From an uncultured Prevotella sp. (GTDB lineage Bacteria; Bacteroidota; Bacteroidia; Bacteroidales; Bacteroidaceae), in the NCBI GenBank assembly GCA_900545525.1, contig UQZX01000007.1, forward strand, positions 1 through 64,000: a DNA stretch of 64,000 bases, read 5' to 3'. The notes below the pieces were generated by a model. That model searched no databases and had not been told where the DNA came from. It worked only from the letters and a program-made list of their open reading frames with translations. Positions 54,619 through 63,348 of this stretch are shown here, piece after piece (positions within the stretch are counted from its first letter, which is position 1; the number at the start of each line of letters is the position of its first letter). Both the position numbers and the translations under genes were made by a program.

Positions 54619-55886
54619 CATTAACAGCAAAAAAGCGTATGACAAGATTTGACATAGACAGGCTTCACGAGATACTCGACACCCTCTCGCGCAACAAGAG
54701 CAGGACTTTCCTCACGGGTTTCGGCGTGTTCTGGGGCATATTCATGCTCGTGGCACTTGTCGGCGGCGGCAACGGACTCAAGGAAATGCTGCAAACCAAC
54801 TTCGAAGGGTTTGCCACCAACTCAGCATTCATCTTCCCGCAACCCACGACGAAACCCTATTCCGGTTTCCGGAAGGGTCGCACATGGAGCATGGTATACA
54901 AGGACGTGGAGCGTCTCAAGAGCCATGTGCCGGAGCTTCAGACCGTAACGCCGGTACTGTCGCACTGGGGCGGGAACGCCACCCACGGCGACAAGAAGGC
55001 AAGCTGCACAGTGAAGGGGCTGCTGCCAGACTACCGTAAGGTTGAGACACCCAAGATGTTCTACGGCCGTTACCTCAACGACATGGACATACAGCAGGGC
55101 CGCAAGGTCTGCGTATTGGGCAAGAAAGTGTATAAAGACCTCTTCCCCGGCGGCGAAGACCCGTGTGGCAGCAAGATATGCATAGACAACATATACTACA
55201 ACGTGGTGGGCGTGGACTACGCATCGGGCAACATCAACCTTAACGGACGCTCGGAGACATCGGTTCTCATTCCGCTGACACTGATGCAACAGGCATACAA
55301 CCTCGGCGACAGCGTACACATAATATGCGTCACGGCAAAGCCGGGAATAACCATGAGCAGCATCACCGAGAAGATGAGAACCGTGGTTGCAGAGGCTCAC
55401 AGGATAGACCCTACGGACGAAAAAGGCATCACCGTGTTCAACACGGAAGTCATGTTCGGACTCGTCGACAATCTCTTCAGCGGCGTTAACTTCCTCGTGT
55501 GGCTCGTAGGACTGGGCACCCTGCTCGCAGGAGCAGTCGGAGTAAGCAACATTATGATGGTAACCGTGCGCGAACGGACAACGGAGATAGGCATAAGGCG
55601 CGCCATCGGCGCAACGCCGCTGAACATCCTGTCGCAAATTATATCCGAAAGCGTCATCCTTACTGCCGTCGCCGGCATGAGCGGAATACTCTTTGCCGTG
55701 CTCATTCTCGAGATGCTCGAGCTTGGAAGTACCTCCGACGGCATCACCGCCGCACATTTCCAGATAGACATCTCCACTGCCGCCGGCGCCGTGACAATGC
55801 TCTGCATACTCGGCATCGTTGCCGGACTGGCTCCCGCCATGCGTGCCATGGGGATAAAGCCGGTCGATGCCATGAGGGACGAATGA
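54615..55886 (+). CDS. MacB/FtsX-type ABC permease, second copy
   Basis: 423 aa. It has the same layout as the preceding permease, with FGVFWGIFMLVALVGGGNG at the N-terminus, a periplasmic domain, and SNIMMVTVRERTTEIGIRRAIGATP. The C-terminus ends PAMRAMGIKPVDAMRDE. The start overlaps the previous stop by 4 bp, and an alternative start at 54639 (MTRFDIDRL) is possible. Two different permeases after a single ATPase suggest a heterodimeric transporter. Confidence 0.93.
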   Translation: MTLTAKKRMTRFDIDRLHEILDTLSRNKSRTFLTGFGVFWGIFMLVALVGGGNGLKEMLQTNFEGFATNSAFIFPQPTTKPYSGFRKGRTWSMVYKDVERLKSHVPELQTVTPVLSHWGGNATHGDKKASCTVKGLLPDYRKVETPKMFYGRYLNDMDIQQGRKVCVLGKKVYKDLFPGGEDPCGSKICIDNIYYNVVGVDYASGNINLNGRSETSVLIPLTLMQQAYNLGDSVHIICVTAKPGITMSSITEKMRTVVAEAHRIDPTDEKGITVFNTEVMFGLVDNLFSGVNFLVWLVGLGTLLAGAVGVSNIMMVTVRERTTEIGIRRAIGATPLNILSQIISESVILTAVAGMSGILFAVLILEMLELGSTSDGITAAHFQIDISTAAGAVTMLCILGIVAGLAPAMRAMGIKPVDAMRDE

Positions 55887-55892
55887 TAACTG

Positions 55893-55928
55893 ATTAAGCC
55901 TATTAGACCAATTAGCATAATTGGACCA
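55893..55928. repeat. 9-bp-period array, ATTAGnCCA type
   Basis: ATTAAGCCT, ATTAGACCA, ATTAGCATA and ATTGGACCA lie end to end in the 82-bp gap between the second permease and the HlyD-like gene. Confidence 0.75.
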
Positions 55929-55968
55929 GTAAGAAAACAGAAACAATAAAACAACAAAAAACATAACA

Positions 55969-57084
55969 ATGAAAAAGTATCTGAAGTTTGTAATCGCAGG
56001 AATGGCAGTCCTTATATTCATCGGGACATTCGTATTCCTCTACCAAAAGTCGCTTCCCAAGCCAGTGGTCTACGAGGAATTCACGCCTACACTGACGGAC
56101 ATAAGCAAGACAACGGTCATCACCGGAAAGATTGAGCCGCGCGATGAAGTCAACGTAAAGCCGCAGATAAGCGGCATCATAACGGAGATTATGAAACAGG
56201 CGGGCGACGTGGTGCATGCCGGCGAGGTGATAGCCCGCGTCAAGGTTATTCCCGACATGGGACAACTCAGCTCCGCCGAGAGCCGCGTGCGGCTTGCCGA
56301 CATCAATCTCAGACAGGCGCAGGTGGACTTCGAGAGAGAGAAGAAGCTTTACGACAAACAGCTTGTAAGCGCCGACGAATACGACAAGATACGTCAGGAG
56401 CTTAACCGCGCAAGGGAAGAGAAGGCAGCGGCGACAGATGCCCTGGAGGTTGTGCGCGACGGTGTTTCGAGGAGCAATGCCAGCGCAAGCAGCACACTGG
56501 TACGCTCCACAATAAGCGGAATAATCCTCGACATACCCGTAAAAGTGGGAAACTCGGTGATACTTGCCAACACATTCAACGACGGAACGACCATAGCCAG
56601 CGTCGCCGACATGGGTAATCTAATCTTCAAAGGCAACATCGACGAGACCGAAGTCGGCAGCCTGCACACCGGCATGCCAATGACAATAACCATAGGGGCA
56701 CTGCGCAACCTCAAGTTTGCGGCGTCTCTCGAGTACATCTCGCCCAAGGCGGTGGAGAACAACGGTGCAAACCAGTTTGAGATAAAGGCATCTGTGACCG
56801 TGCCCGACGGCAACCGCATACGCTCCGGATACAGTGCCAACGCCGAAATAGAGCTTGCCGGAGTGAAGAAGGTGCTTGCCGTGCCCGAGAGCGCAATAGA
56901 GTTCAGCGGCAGCGACACCTTTGTCTATGTCATAAAAGACAACGGAGGCGAAAAGACATACGAGCGGCGGAAGGTGACAACCGGACTAAGCGACGGCATA
57001 AACATCGAGATAAAGAGCGGCATAACGGCACGCGACAAGGTCAGGGGACCGCAGGTAATAAAAGACGAAACGGAAGAAAAATGA
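55969..57084 (+). CDS. HlyD/RND-type periplasmic adaptor protein
   Basis: 371 aa. An N-terminal membrane anchor (KFVIAGMAVLIFIGTFVFLY) precedes a lipoyl-like domain (GKIEPRDEVNVKPQISGIITEIMKQAGDVVHAGEVIA), a coiled-coil hairpin (about 95-165) and a beta-barrel domain. It links the inner-membrane MacB-type pump to the TolC channel. Its stop overlaps the start of the TolC gene by ATGA. The gene follows a short 9-bp-period array. Confidence 0.92.
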   Translation: MKKYLKFVIAGMAVLIFIGTFVFLYQKSLPKPVVYEEFTPTLTDISKTTVITGKIEPRDEVNVKPQISGIITEIMKQAGDVVHAGEVIARVKVIPDMGQLSSAESRVRLADINLRQAQVDFEREKKLYDKQLVSADEYDKIRQELNRAREEKAAATDALEVVRDGVSRSNASASSTLVRSTISGIILDIPVKVGNSVILANTFNDGTTIASVADMGNLIFKGNIDETEVGSLHTGMPMTITIGALRNLKFAASLEYISPKAVENNGANQFEIKASVTVPDGNRIRSGYSANAEIELAGVKKVLAVPESAIEFSGSDTFVYVIKDNGGEKTYERRKVTTGLSDGINIEIKSGITARDKVRGPQVIKDETEEK

Positions 57085-58412
57085 CAAGAAGCATATTGAT
57101 ATCCGCCGCAATGATGATATCCCTTGCGGCACAAGGACAGGAACCACACCGATGGACACTGCGCGAATGTATGGCACATGCGCTCGAAAACAACATAGAG
57201 ATAAAGCGCATGGACATAGAGACGCAAAGGCGTGAGACCGAACTGAGCACGGCGAGAAACAGCCGCCTGCCCGACCTTAACGCCTCGGCAGGACAGAACT
57301 TCTCGTTCGGACGCGGTCTCACAGCCGAGAACACATACTCGGACAACAACACGAGCAACACCTCCTTCACCCTCGCCACGAGCGTTCCGCTCTTCACAGG
57401 GTTCAACATCCCGAACACGATAGAGCTTAACAGGCTCAACCTTCAGGCTTCCCTTGCCGACCTCGAGAAGGCGCGCAACGACATACGGATGCAGGTTGCA
57501 GCCGCATACGTGCAGGTTCTTTATGCCATGGAACTGCGCGACGTGGCGCGGCGGCAGACCTCCATAGACTCGATGCAGGCATCAAGGCTGCGCGAGATGT
57601 ACGCCAGCGGAAAGGCAAGCGGCGTGGAGGTGGCACAGCAGAACGCCACGCTGGAGGCAAGCCGCCTGACGGAGACACAGGCTGGAAACGACGTAAGGCT
57701 GTCGCTTCTCACACTGTCACAGCTGCTTGAACTGCCTTCGCCCGAGGGCTTTGACATAGCCGTTCCCGACTCTGCCGGCATAGAACCCGACGACGGGAGG
57801 CACACAACGGTTCCCGAAGAGATATTTCAGGAGGCTCTGATGACAAGACCTGAGATACAAGCGGAGCTGCTAAGGCTCAAAGGAACGGAAAAGAGCATAC
57901 TCATTGCAAAGAGCGCGCTGTACCCCAAACTGGCACTCACGGCGGGCATAGGTACGAACTATTATACCACAAGCGGATTTGACACCGACGGCTTCAGCCG
58001 GCAGATGAGGAACAACTTCAGCCAAAACATAGGTCTGAACCTGTCCATACCGCTGTTCAACAGGTTTGAGACACGCAACAGCATACGTGCCGCAAGGCTT
58101 AACAGGGAGATGCAGCAACTGCAGCTGGACAACACAAGAAAAGCCCTATACAAGGAGATACAACAGGCATATTACAACGCCGTGGCAGCAAAGGCAAAAT
58201 ACAGGAGCAGCTCCGAGGCTCTGCGCAGCAATGCGGCGGCTTTCGAACTGATGTCGGCAAAGTATGAATACGGCAAGGCAAACATAACCGAATTCAACGA
58301 GACAAAGAACAATTATCTGAAAGCGGGAAGCGACCTTGCACGGGCACGGTACGAATATCTATATCAAAACGCCGTGCTCAACTTCTACAGGGGCAAGGAC
58401 ATGGATTTCTGA
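57081..58412 (+). CDS. TolC-family outer-membrane efflux protein
   Basis: 443 aa with a signal peptide ending AAQGQ. Two repeats of long coiled-coil helices (about 30-230 and 240-430) with beta-strands FTLATSVPLFTGFN and IGLNLSIPLFNRFETRNSI mark the TolC fold. It forms the exit duct for the MacB-type pump. It is the last gene of the operon, and no clear terminator lies in the 76 bp before the next promoter. Confidence 0.94.
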   Translation: MTRSILISAAMMISLAAQGQEPHRWTLRECMAHALENNIEIKRMDIETQRRETELSTARNSRLPDLNASAGQNFSFGRGLTAENTYSDNNTSNTSFTLATSVPLFTGFNIPNTIELNRLNLQASLADLEKARNDIRMQVAAAYVQVLYAMELRDVARRQTSIDSMQASRLREMYASGKASGVEVAQQNATLEASRLTETQAGNDVRLSLLTLSQLLELPSPEGFDIAVPDSAGIEPDDGRHTTVPEEIFQEALMTRPEIQAELLRLKGTEKSILIAKSALYPKLALTAGIGTNYYTTSGFDTDGFSRQMRNNFSQNIGLNLSIPLFNRFETRNSIRAARLNREMQQLQLDNTRKALYKEIQQAYYNAVAAKAKYRSSSEALRSNAAAFELMSAKYEYGKANITEFNETKNNYLKAGSDLARARYEYLYQNAVLNFYRGKDMDF

Positions 58413-58439
58413 AAAATGACGAACTTATGGCAAATATAT

Positions 58440-58470
58440 TTTGTCCGATACGGACTTTTACGTATATTTG
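58440..58470 (+). promoter_or_regulatory. Promoter for the YiiX-like gene
   Basis: TTTG (58440-58443), 19 nt, TATATTTG (58463-58470), an exact match. The predicted transcription start is about 12 nt before the TTG codon at 58489, which supports that unusual start. Confidence 0.78.
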
Positions 58471-58488
58471 TAGCGAAACATCGTAATT

Positions 58489-59097
58489 TTGAGGAACTTA
58501 GCATACATCATCCTTCTCTGTACAGGTTTGTGCGGATGCCACGAGAACATCCGCACAGACATCTTTCCCGGCAACTGCCGCCTGCTTCCCGGCGATGTGG
58601 TGTTCAGGAAAGGAGAAGGAGCCGCGAGCCGCATTGTGATGTTTGCCGACAATGGAGGCGTCTACTCACATGTGGGAATAGCAGTAGACTCTGCCGGAAC
58701 CATGATGATTGTGCACGCCGTTCCGGGCGAGCCTGACTTCAAGGGCGACCCGGACAGGGTGAAGATGGACACACCGCAGAAATTCTTCTCCACGGCAAAT
58801 GCCGCCTGCGGAGAAGTGCGCAGGCTGAAAGGAGGCAGCTCCGCCGCACGCCGCGCCGCCGTCTACGCAACACAGGTGTACAGGCGCGGAACTCTGTTCG
58901 ACCACAAATATGACGACACCGACACTACGAAGATGTACTGCTGCGAGCTTGTTGAAGCGGCATACATACATGCCGGAGAAACATTGACGGGCGGGAAGCG
59001 CCACGACCTGAGTCTTCCCGGACTGGAAGCCAGCCGCTGCATACTGCCGTCAGACCTCCTGAACTCTCCCAAGCTGATGAAAGTCATTTCTTTTTAA
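58489..59097 (+). CDS. YiiX/YebB-like NlpC/P60-type lipoprotein hydrolase
   Basis: 202 aa beginning with TTG at 58489. That start gives a clear lipobox (LCGC, Cys17) and lies just after a perfect promoter. The next in-frame ATG would remove the signal. LLPGDVVFRKG, YSHVGIAV and MYCCELVEAAY contain the His and Cys of permuted NlpC/P60 peptidases (YiiX/YebB type). It probably acts on peptidoglycan peptides or lipids at the envelope. It follows the efflux operon but has its own promoter. Confidence 0.85.
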   Translation: MRNLAYIILLCTGLCGCHENIRTDIFPGNCRLLPGDVVFRKGEGAASRIVMFADNGGVYSHVGIAVDSAGTMMIVHAVPGEPDFKGDPDRVKMDTPQKFFSTANAACGEVRRLKGGSSAARRAAVYATQVYRRGTLFDHKYDDTDTTKMYCCELVEAAYIHAGETLTGGKRHDLSLPGLEASRCILPSDLLNSPKLMKVISF

Positions 59098-59126
59098 ACA
59101 TAATTATAAACCTAAAAACAAGAACC

Positions 59127-59534
59127 ATGAAAAAGCTATTAGGAATTATCGCGTTGTTCATCGCCGTATTCACAATGTCAAGTTGCAGTGACAATTCACC
59201 AAAGGGAGTGGCAAAAAAGGCAATAAGCTGCATGCAGGCAAAAGACTGGAACGGGTATGTGGACCTGTTGTATTTTGACAAAGAGGAAGGCAAGGACATA
59301 GACAAGGAGAAGGAACAGCTTGCTGCACTGTTCAAGGAAAAAGGCGAGAAGGAGCTCAACAAGCAAGGCGGGATAAAGTCATACGAGATTGTTTCTGAAG
59401 AAATATCCGAAGACGGAAACACCGCTACGGTAACTGTAAAGATTGTTTACGGCGACGGCACGGAGAAGGACAACGAGAAAATAAAAATGAAGAAAGATGC
59501 CAACGGAGACTGGAAGATATCCCTCGGCAAGTAG
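59127..59534 (+). CDS. DUF4878 lipoprotein
   Basis: 135 aa. The signal peptide ends in the lipobox MSSC (Cys20), followed by SDNSPKGVAKKAISCMQAKDW, the usual start of DUF4878 proteins with a cystatin/NTF2-like fold. The remaining part is Lys- and Glu-rich and ends in GDWKISLGK. Function is unknown. It lies 29 bp after the YiiX-like gene and is followed by two hairpins. Confidence 0.85.
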   Translation: MKKLLGIIALFIAVFTMSSCSDNSPKGVAKKAISCMQAKDWNGYVDLLYFDKEEGKDIDKEKEQLAALFKEKGEKELNKQGGIKSYEIVSEEISEDGNTATVTVKIVYGDGTEKDNEKIKMKKDANGDWKISLGK

Positions 59535-59559
59535 GAAGTTAATCAGTAGAATTATAAGA

Positions 59560-59650
59560 AGCCACCTTTTGCATGCCGAAAGGTGGCTTTTTGGCTTCTG
59601 AAAGACCGTGTTTCAGCGTCTAAAAGGCGGTCTTTTGGACGCTAAAGGTA
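59560..59650 (+). terminator. Tandem hairpins, family E
   Basis: GCCACCTTT (59561-59569) pairs with AAAGGTGGC (59579-59587), followed by TTTTT. A second hairpin AAAGACCG...CGGTCTTT (59601-59636) overlaps an alternative stem AGCGTC...GACGCT. The tail GGACGCTAAAGGTATC recurs, with changes, after the hairpin at 22732. Confidence 0.75.
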
Positions 59651-59670
59651 TCATACTGGCTTACAGAATG

Positions 59671-60252
59671 TTACAGATACAGCTTTTCCCTGCGTATCAT
59701 CTCTTCCACAACAGGCGGCACAAGGGCGGAAATATCGCCGCCAGCCTTTATCCGCTCACGCACCTGCGTGCTGCTTATATCTATCAGCGGCGTGTCGAGA
59801 AGGCACACTCCTGCCGGAAGTGACGGCGTGTCTATGGCAAATCCGGGACGCGGATATACGGCTATGCGGTAACCGCGCAATATGTCATCGTGGCGGTACC
59901 ACCTGCCGAAATGTATCCAGTTGTCCGCCCCAAGGAGCAAGACAAACTCGCGGCAGGCATAATCGCGTTCCAGCGCCTGCAACGTGTTCCACGTGTACGA
60001 GGGGCGCGGCAGCCCGAACTCATAGCCGCATGCCGTCACACCCGGCACGTCTGCAAGCGCTGCGCGCACCATGCGCAACCGTGTCCCGTCGTCGAGAAGA
60101 CTGTCATGACGCTTCAATGGGTTTTGAGGAGACACCATGAACCACACCTCGTCAAGCCCCGCCGCATCAAGGAAGCAGCGTGCAAGGCGTATGTGACCGT
60201 TGTGTATGGGGTTGAAGGAACCGCCGTATATGCCTGTGACTGTCTTTTTCAT
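59671..60252 (-). CDS. nadD: Nicotinate-nucleotide adenylyltransferase
   Basis: 193 aa. TGIYGGSFNPIHNGHIRLA contains the nucleotidyltransferase HxGH motif (HNGH). VWFMVSPQNPLKRHD and the C-terminal ISSTQVRERI motif complete the NadD pattern. It adenylates nicotinate mononucleotide in NAD synthesis. It is convergent with the DUF4878 gene and lies downstream of gmk, with a 9-bp-period array in the 76-bp gap. Confidence 0.94.
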   Translation of the reverse strand: MKKTVTGIYGGSFNPIHNGHIRLARCFLDAAGLDEVWFMVSPQNPLKRHDSLLDDGTRLRMVRAALADVPGVTACGYEFGLPRPSYTWNTLQALERDYACREFVLLLGADNWIHFGRWYRHDDILRGYRIAVYPRPGFAIDTPSLPAGVCLLDTPLIDISSTQVRERIKAGGDISALVPPVVEEMIRREKLYL

Positions 60253-60262
60253 TATAATAAGA

Positions 60263-60325
60263 GAGGGTTAGGAGGTCTCGGAGAGCTCGGAGAACTCGGA
60301 GGTCTCAGAGAACTCCGAGATTTCT
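60263..60325. repeat. 9-bp-period array between gmk and nadD
   Basis: Seven end-to-end nonamers of the form GAGnnnTCn: GAGGGTTAG, GAGGTCTCG, GAGAGCTCG, GAGAACTCG, GAGGTCTCA, GAGAACTCC and GAGATTTCT. It begins 10 bp upstream of the nadD ATG (minus strand). Confidence 0.82.
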
Positions 60326-60328
60326 TTA

Positions 60329-60904
60329 TCAGTCTTTTTCAATAAATTCCCTTACCACGTCAAGAGCCTCTCCGACAGCCTTCTCAAGGTCGTTGTTAAC
60401 CACCACGCGGTCAAAACGGCTGGCAAACGTCAGCTCGTATTCCGCCCGTGCAATGCGGTCTTCTATCACCTCGGGGGCATCGGTGCCGCGCCCTACAAGG
60501 CGTTTGCGCAGCTCCCCGACCGAGGGAGGCTGTATGAATACGCTCAGCGCCCTGTCGCCATAATGGCTCTTGATGTTGCATCCGCCCTTCACATCTACGT
60601 CAAGGACAACATTCTCGCCGTTTTCGAGCTGGCGTTCCACCTGCTCTTTCAGCGTGCCGTAATAGCGGTCGGCATATACCTCCTCGTATTCAAGAAACTC
60701 ATCGTTGTCGATACGTCTGCGAAACTCTTCCGGCGTGAGGAAGAAATACTCCACCCCGTGGCGCTCTGCGCCGCGCGGCGGCCGGCTCGTGCAGCTCACA
60801 GAGAATGCCATGTGCAGGTCTTCGTGCTGCATCAGGCGCCCTATGATTGTGCTCTTCCCGCTTCCGCTGGGAGCCGAGAATATTATAACCTTTCCTTTTT
60901 TCAT
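60329..60904 (-). CDS. gmk: Guanylate kinase
   Basis: 191 aa. The P-loop is IFSAPSGSGKSTII. The GMP-binding region SCTSRPPRGAERHGVEYFFLT and the lid IEDRIARAEYELTFA follow. It phosphorylates GMP to GDP. It lies between yicC and nadD on the minus strand. A terminator-like hairpin lies 13 nt before its ATG, so transcription from yicC may be attenuated. Confidence 0.95.
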   Translation of the reverse strand: MKKGKVIIFSAPSGSGKSTIIGRLMQHEDLHMAFSVSCTSRPPRGAERHGVEYFFLTPEEFRRRIDNDEFLEYEEVYADRYYGTLKEQVERQLENGENVVLDVDVKGGCNIKSHYGDRALSVFIQPPSVGELRKRLVGRGTDAPEVIEDRIARAEYELTFASRFDRVVVNNDLEKAVGEALDVVREFIEKD

Positions 60905-60915
60905 AATCTTGCGGT

Positions 60916-60985
60916 ATAAAAAAAGAGTGTGTCATGCTGCCGCTTCATGCCTTAAGCATGACTGCACACAGTGACACACCCTGTT
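60916..60985 (-). terminator. Structured hairpin between yicC and gmk
   Basis: GTGTGTCA (60927-60934) and TGACACAC (60972-60979) enclose an inner stem TCATGC-CTTAA-GCATGA (60945-60961). On the minus strand the structure is followed by seven T. It resembles the GGTGTGTCA/TGACACACC ends of the element at 38361-38514. It could act as a terminator or attenuator before gmk. Confidence 0.7.
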
Positions 60986-60997
60986 TGTATTTTATTC

Positions 60998-61873
60998 TTA
61001 AAGAACATTCAGCACCTGTTCCTTTATCTGTTCCAGCTCGTCTTTCATCCTCACCACTATGTTCTGCATCTCTGCCTGGTTGCTCTTGCTTCCCGTGGTG
61101 TTTATCTCGCGCCCCATCTCCTGCGCTATGAAGCCGAGTTTCTTGCCCACTCCGGCACCCTCTTCCATCGTCTCGCGGAAGTATTTGAGGTGGTTGGCAA
61201 GCCGCTGTTTCTCCTCGTTGATGTCGAGCTTCTCTATATAATAAATCAGTTCCTGCTCCAGACGGTTCTTGTCGTAGTCAGCTTCGGGTATCTTCTTCAA
61301 TGCTTCCACAAGCCGGCAGCGTATCTTCTCGACGCGCGACGCCTCGTAAGGCTCTATGTCGGCAAGCAGCGATGCGATGTTGTCCAGCTTCTCCTCAAAC
61401 TTCTTCTGAAGTGCCACACCTTCCTGACGGCGGAAGTCCACGAGGTTTTCAAGGGCAGTGCGCACAGCCTGCGAGGCAGCCTCCCACTCCTCGTCGCACA
61501 GTTCCTCCACATCCGTCTTCAGCAGCACGTCGGGCATGCGCATCAGTGTGGAGAACCAGTCCTGCGGCTCCGGTATCCCGGTGGCGGCAGAGATGTCCTT
61601 TATCTGCCTGTAGTAGTTCTCCACGAGAGCCTTGTTCACCGGCGTGGCATCGGCATGCGCCTCCTTCTCCACCCATATCGAGAAGTCTACCTTGCCCCTT
61701 GTCAGTGCACCGGCAACCATCTGCCTTATTTCCATTTCTTTCTCCCTGTAGAGCGGAGCGATACGTGCGGACAGGTCGAGAGCCTTGCTGTTGAGCGATT
61801 TCACCTCAACGTTTATCTTCTTGTCTCCGTAGGTTACGACAGATTTACCGTAGCCCGTCATTGATTGTATCAT
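60998..61873 (-). CDS. yicC: YicC-family endoribonuclease
   Basis: 291 aa from the ATG at 61873 (MIQSMTGYGK). A longer frame would run into the tsaB promoter and coding region. SMTGYGKSVV at the start and the C-terminal LGFIAQEMGREINTTGSKSNQAEMQ are the family signatures. Relatives are RNA endonucleases that act on small RNAs. It is transcribed divergently from tsaB and precedes gmk and nadD. Confidence 0.92.
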   Translation of the reverse strand: MIQSMTGYGKSVVTYGDKKINVEVKSLNSKALDLSARIAPLYREKEMEIRQMVAGALTRGKVDFSIWVEKEAHADATPVNKALVENYYRQIKDISAATGIPEPQDWFSTLMRMPDVLLKTDVEELCDEEWEAASQAVRTALENLVDFRRQEGVALQKKFEEKLDNIASLLADIEPYEASRVEKIRCRLVEALKKIPEADYDKNRLEQELIYYIEKLDINEEKQRLANHLKYFRETMEEGAGVGKKLGFIAQEMGREINTTGSKSNQAEMQNIVVRMKDELEQIKEQVLNVL

Positions 61874-61898
61874 ACCTCTTATTGTAGTTAAATTTATG

Positions 61899-61936
61899 CA
61901 AAAGTACACAATTCTTAGGAAAAAAGAGTATTTTTG
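61899..61936. promoter_or_regulatory. Closely spaced divergent -7 boxes for yicC and tsaB
   Basis: Minus-strand TACTTTTG (61906-61899) faces yicC and plus-strand TATTTTTG (61929-61936) faces tsaB. Neither has a clear TTTG 19-21 nt upstream. Predicted leaders are about 20-25 nt. Confidence 0.45.
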
Positions 61937-61964
61937 CACTTTATTTACACTAATACACATAGCT

Positions 61965-62654
61965 ATGTCGTGCATCTTGAATATCGAGACGAGCACCAAC
62001 GTGTGCTCCGTTGCCGTAAGCAAGGACGGAGAGTGCATATTTAACAGAGAGGACCACGGCGGTCCCAACCATGCCGTGCAGCTTGGGGTGTATGTGGATG
62101 AGGCGCTGAAGTTTGCCGACGGCAACGGAGCGAGCATCGATGCCGTTGCCGTAAGCTGCGGACCGGGTTCTTATACAGGGCTGCGCATCGGCGTGTCCAT
62201 GGCAAAAGGTATCTGCTACGGGCGCAACCTGCACCTTATAGCGGTGCCTACGCTTGAGCTGCTTGCCGTTCCGGTGCTGCTCGGTCACGAGCTGGAAGAC
62301 GACGCCTTGTTGTGTCCCATGCTCGACGCACGCCGCATGGAGGTCTATGCGGGCATATACGACCGCGCGCTGAGCAGGGTGCGGAATGTCGGGGCGGACA
62401 TTGTCGATGCCGGTACGTACAGGGATTATCTCGACAGACATCCTGTATATTTCTTCGGAAACGGTGCATGCAAGTGCATGGAGGCTATAGCACATCCCGC
62501 CGCACATCTCATAAAGGGCATCGAGCCGCTGGCAAAGAACATGTTCCCGCTCGCCGAAAAGCGGATGGCGGAGGAAAGATACGAGGACGTGGCATACTTC
62601 GTGCCGTTCTATCTCAAGGACTTTGTGGCAAAGACACCCAAAAAGCTGTTATAA
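61965..62654 (+). CDS. tsaB: tRNA threonylcarbamoyladenosine biosynthesis protein TsaB
   Basis: 229 aa from the ATG at 61965. In-frame codons upstream overlap the promoter. LNIETSTNVCSVAVSKDGE and VSCGPGSYTGLRIGVSMAKG are TsaB hallmarks of the ASKHA fold. It works with TsaD and TsaE to make t6A in tRNAs reading ANN codons. It lacks the metal-binding histidines of TsaD, as expected. Confidence 0.94.
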   Translation: MSCILNIETSTNVCSVAVSKDGECIFNREDHGGPNHAVQLGVYVDEALKFADGNGASIDAVAVSCGPGSYTGLRIGVSMAKGICYGRNLHLIAVPTLELLAVPVLLGHELEDDALLCPMLDARRMEVYAGIYDRALSRVRNVGADIVDAGTYRDYLDRHPVYFFGNGACKCMEAIAHPAAHLIKGIEPLAKNMFPLAEKRMAEERYEDVAYFVPFYLKDFVAKTPKKLL

Positions 62655-62732
62655 TATATATATGTATAAGAAGGCGGCTGTGCCGCCCGTGGCAAGGACA
62701 TCCGTGTCCGGACATGTACAAAAGGAAAAGAT

Positions 62733-63329
62733 ATGAATATTGAAGGATTGGACTATAACACCCGGAGAGAGCAGCTCATACTGCCCGAATACGGGCGCGA
62801 GATACAGAAAATGGTGGACCATGCCCTGACAATAAAGGACAGGGGGGAACGTCTGCGCTGCGCCGAGACCATCGTGAAAATAATGGAGCGCATGTTTCCG
62901 CAGAACCGCGAGAACATAGACTACAAGCGCAAGCTGTGGGATCACCTTGCCATAATGAGCCGTTTCGAACTGGATATAGACTATCCGTGTGACATAAGCG
63001 GGGCTGCGGGGATAGCGGCAAAGCCGCAACCAATGGAATATCCCATGAAGAAAATACCCGTGAAGCACTACGGAAGCATGATTTTCAACATCTTCGAGAA
63101 GCTGAAGTCAATGCCGGAGGGTGCCGGAAGGGACGAGCTTATACGCATAACGGCAAACCAGATGAAGCGCAACCTCATGCAATGGGGACACGGCTCAAAC
63201 AACGACAAGAAAATTGCCGACGACCTTGCATATTACACCGACGGTGCCGTACAGCTCGACCTGAACAGCTTCAAGTTCCAGCCTTTCTCCGAAAGAGCCG
63301 TCAACGACAAGAGAAGAAAAAAGAAGTAA
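62733..63329 (+). CDS. DUF4290 protein
   Basis: 198 aa, soluble, with LDYNTRREQLILPEYGREIQKMV at the N-terminus and a Lys/Arg-rich end. It matches DUF4290, a family found directly upstream of murA in many Bacteroidota (from memory). The gap from tsaB (78 bp) contains two small hairpins, GGCGGC-TGT-GCCGCC and GGACA-TCCG-TGTCC. The stop is 19 bp before murA. Function is unknown, but the linkage suggests a part in cell-wall or division control. Confidence 0.88.
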   Translation: MNIEGLDYNTRREQLILPEYGREIQKMVDHALTIKDRGERLRCAETIVKIMERMFPQNRENIDYKRKLWDHLAIMSRFELDIDYPCDISGAAGIAAKPQPMEYPMKKIPVKHYGSMIFNIFEKLKSMPEGAGRDELIRITANQMKRNLMQWGHGSNNDKKIADDLAYYTDGAVQLDLNSFKFQPFSERAVNDKRRKKK

Positions 63330-63348
63330 CCTTTAACCTTATCCTGAG

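Noticed and set aside
30771..60325. 9-bp arrays as CRISPR
   Set aside because: Units are 9 nt with no unique spacers and no cas genes are present.
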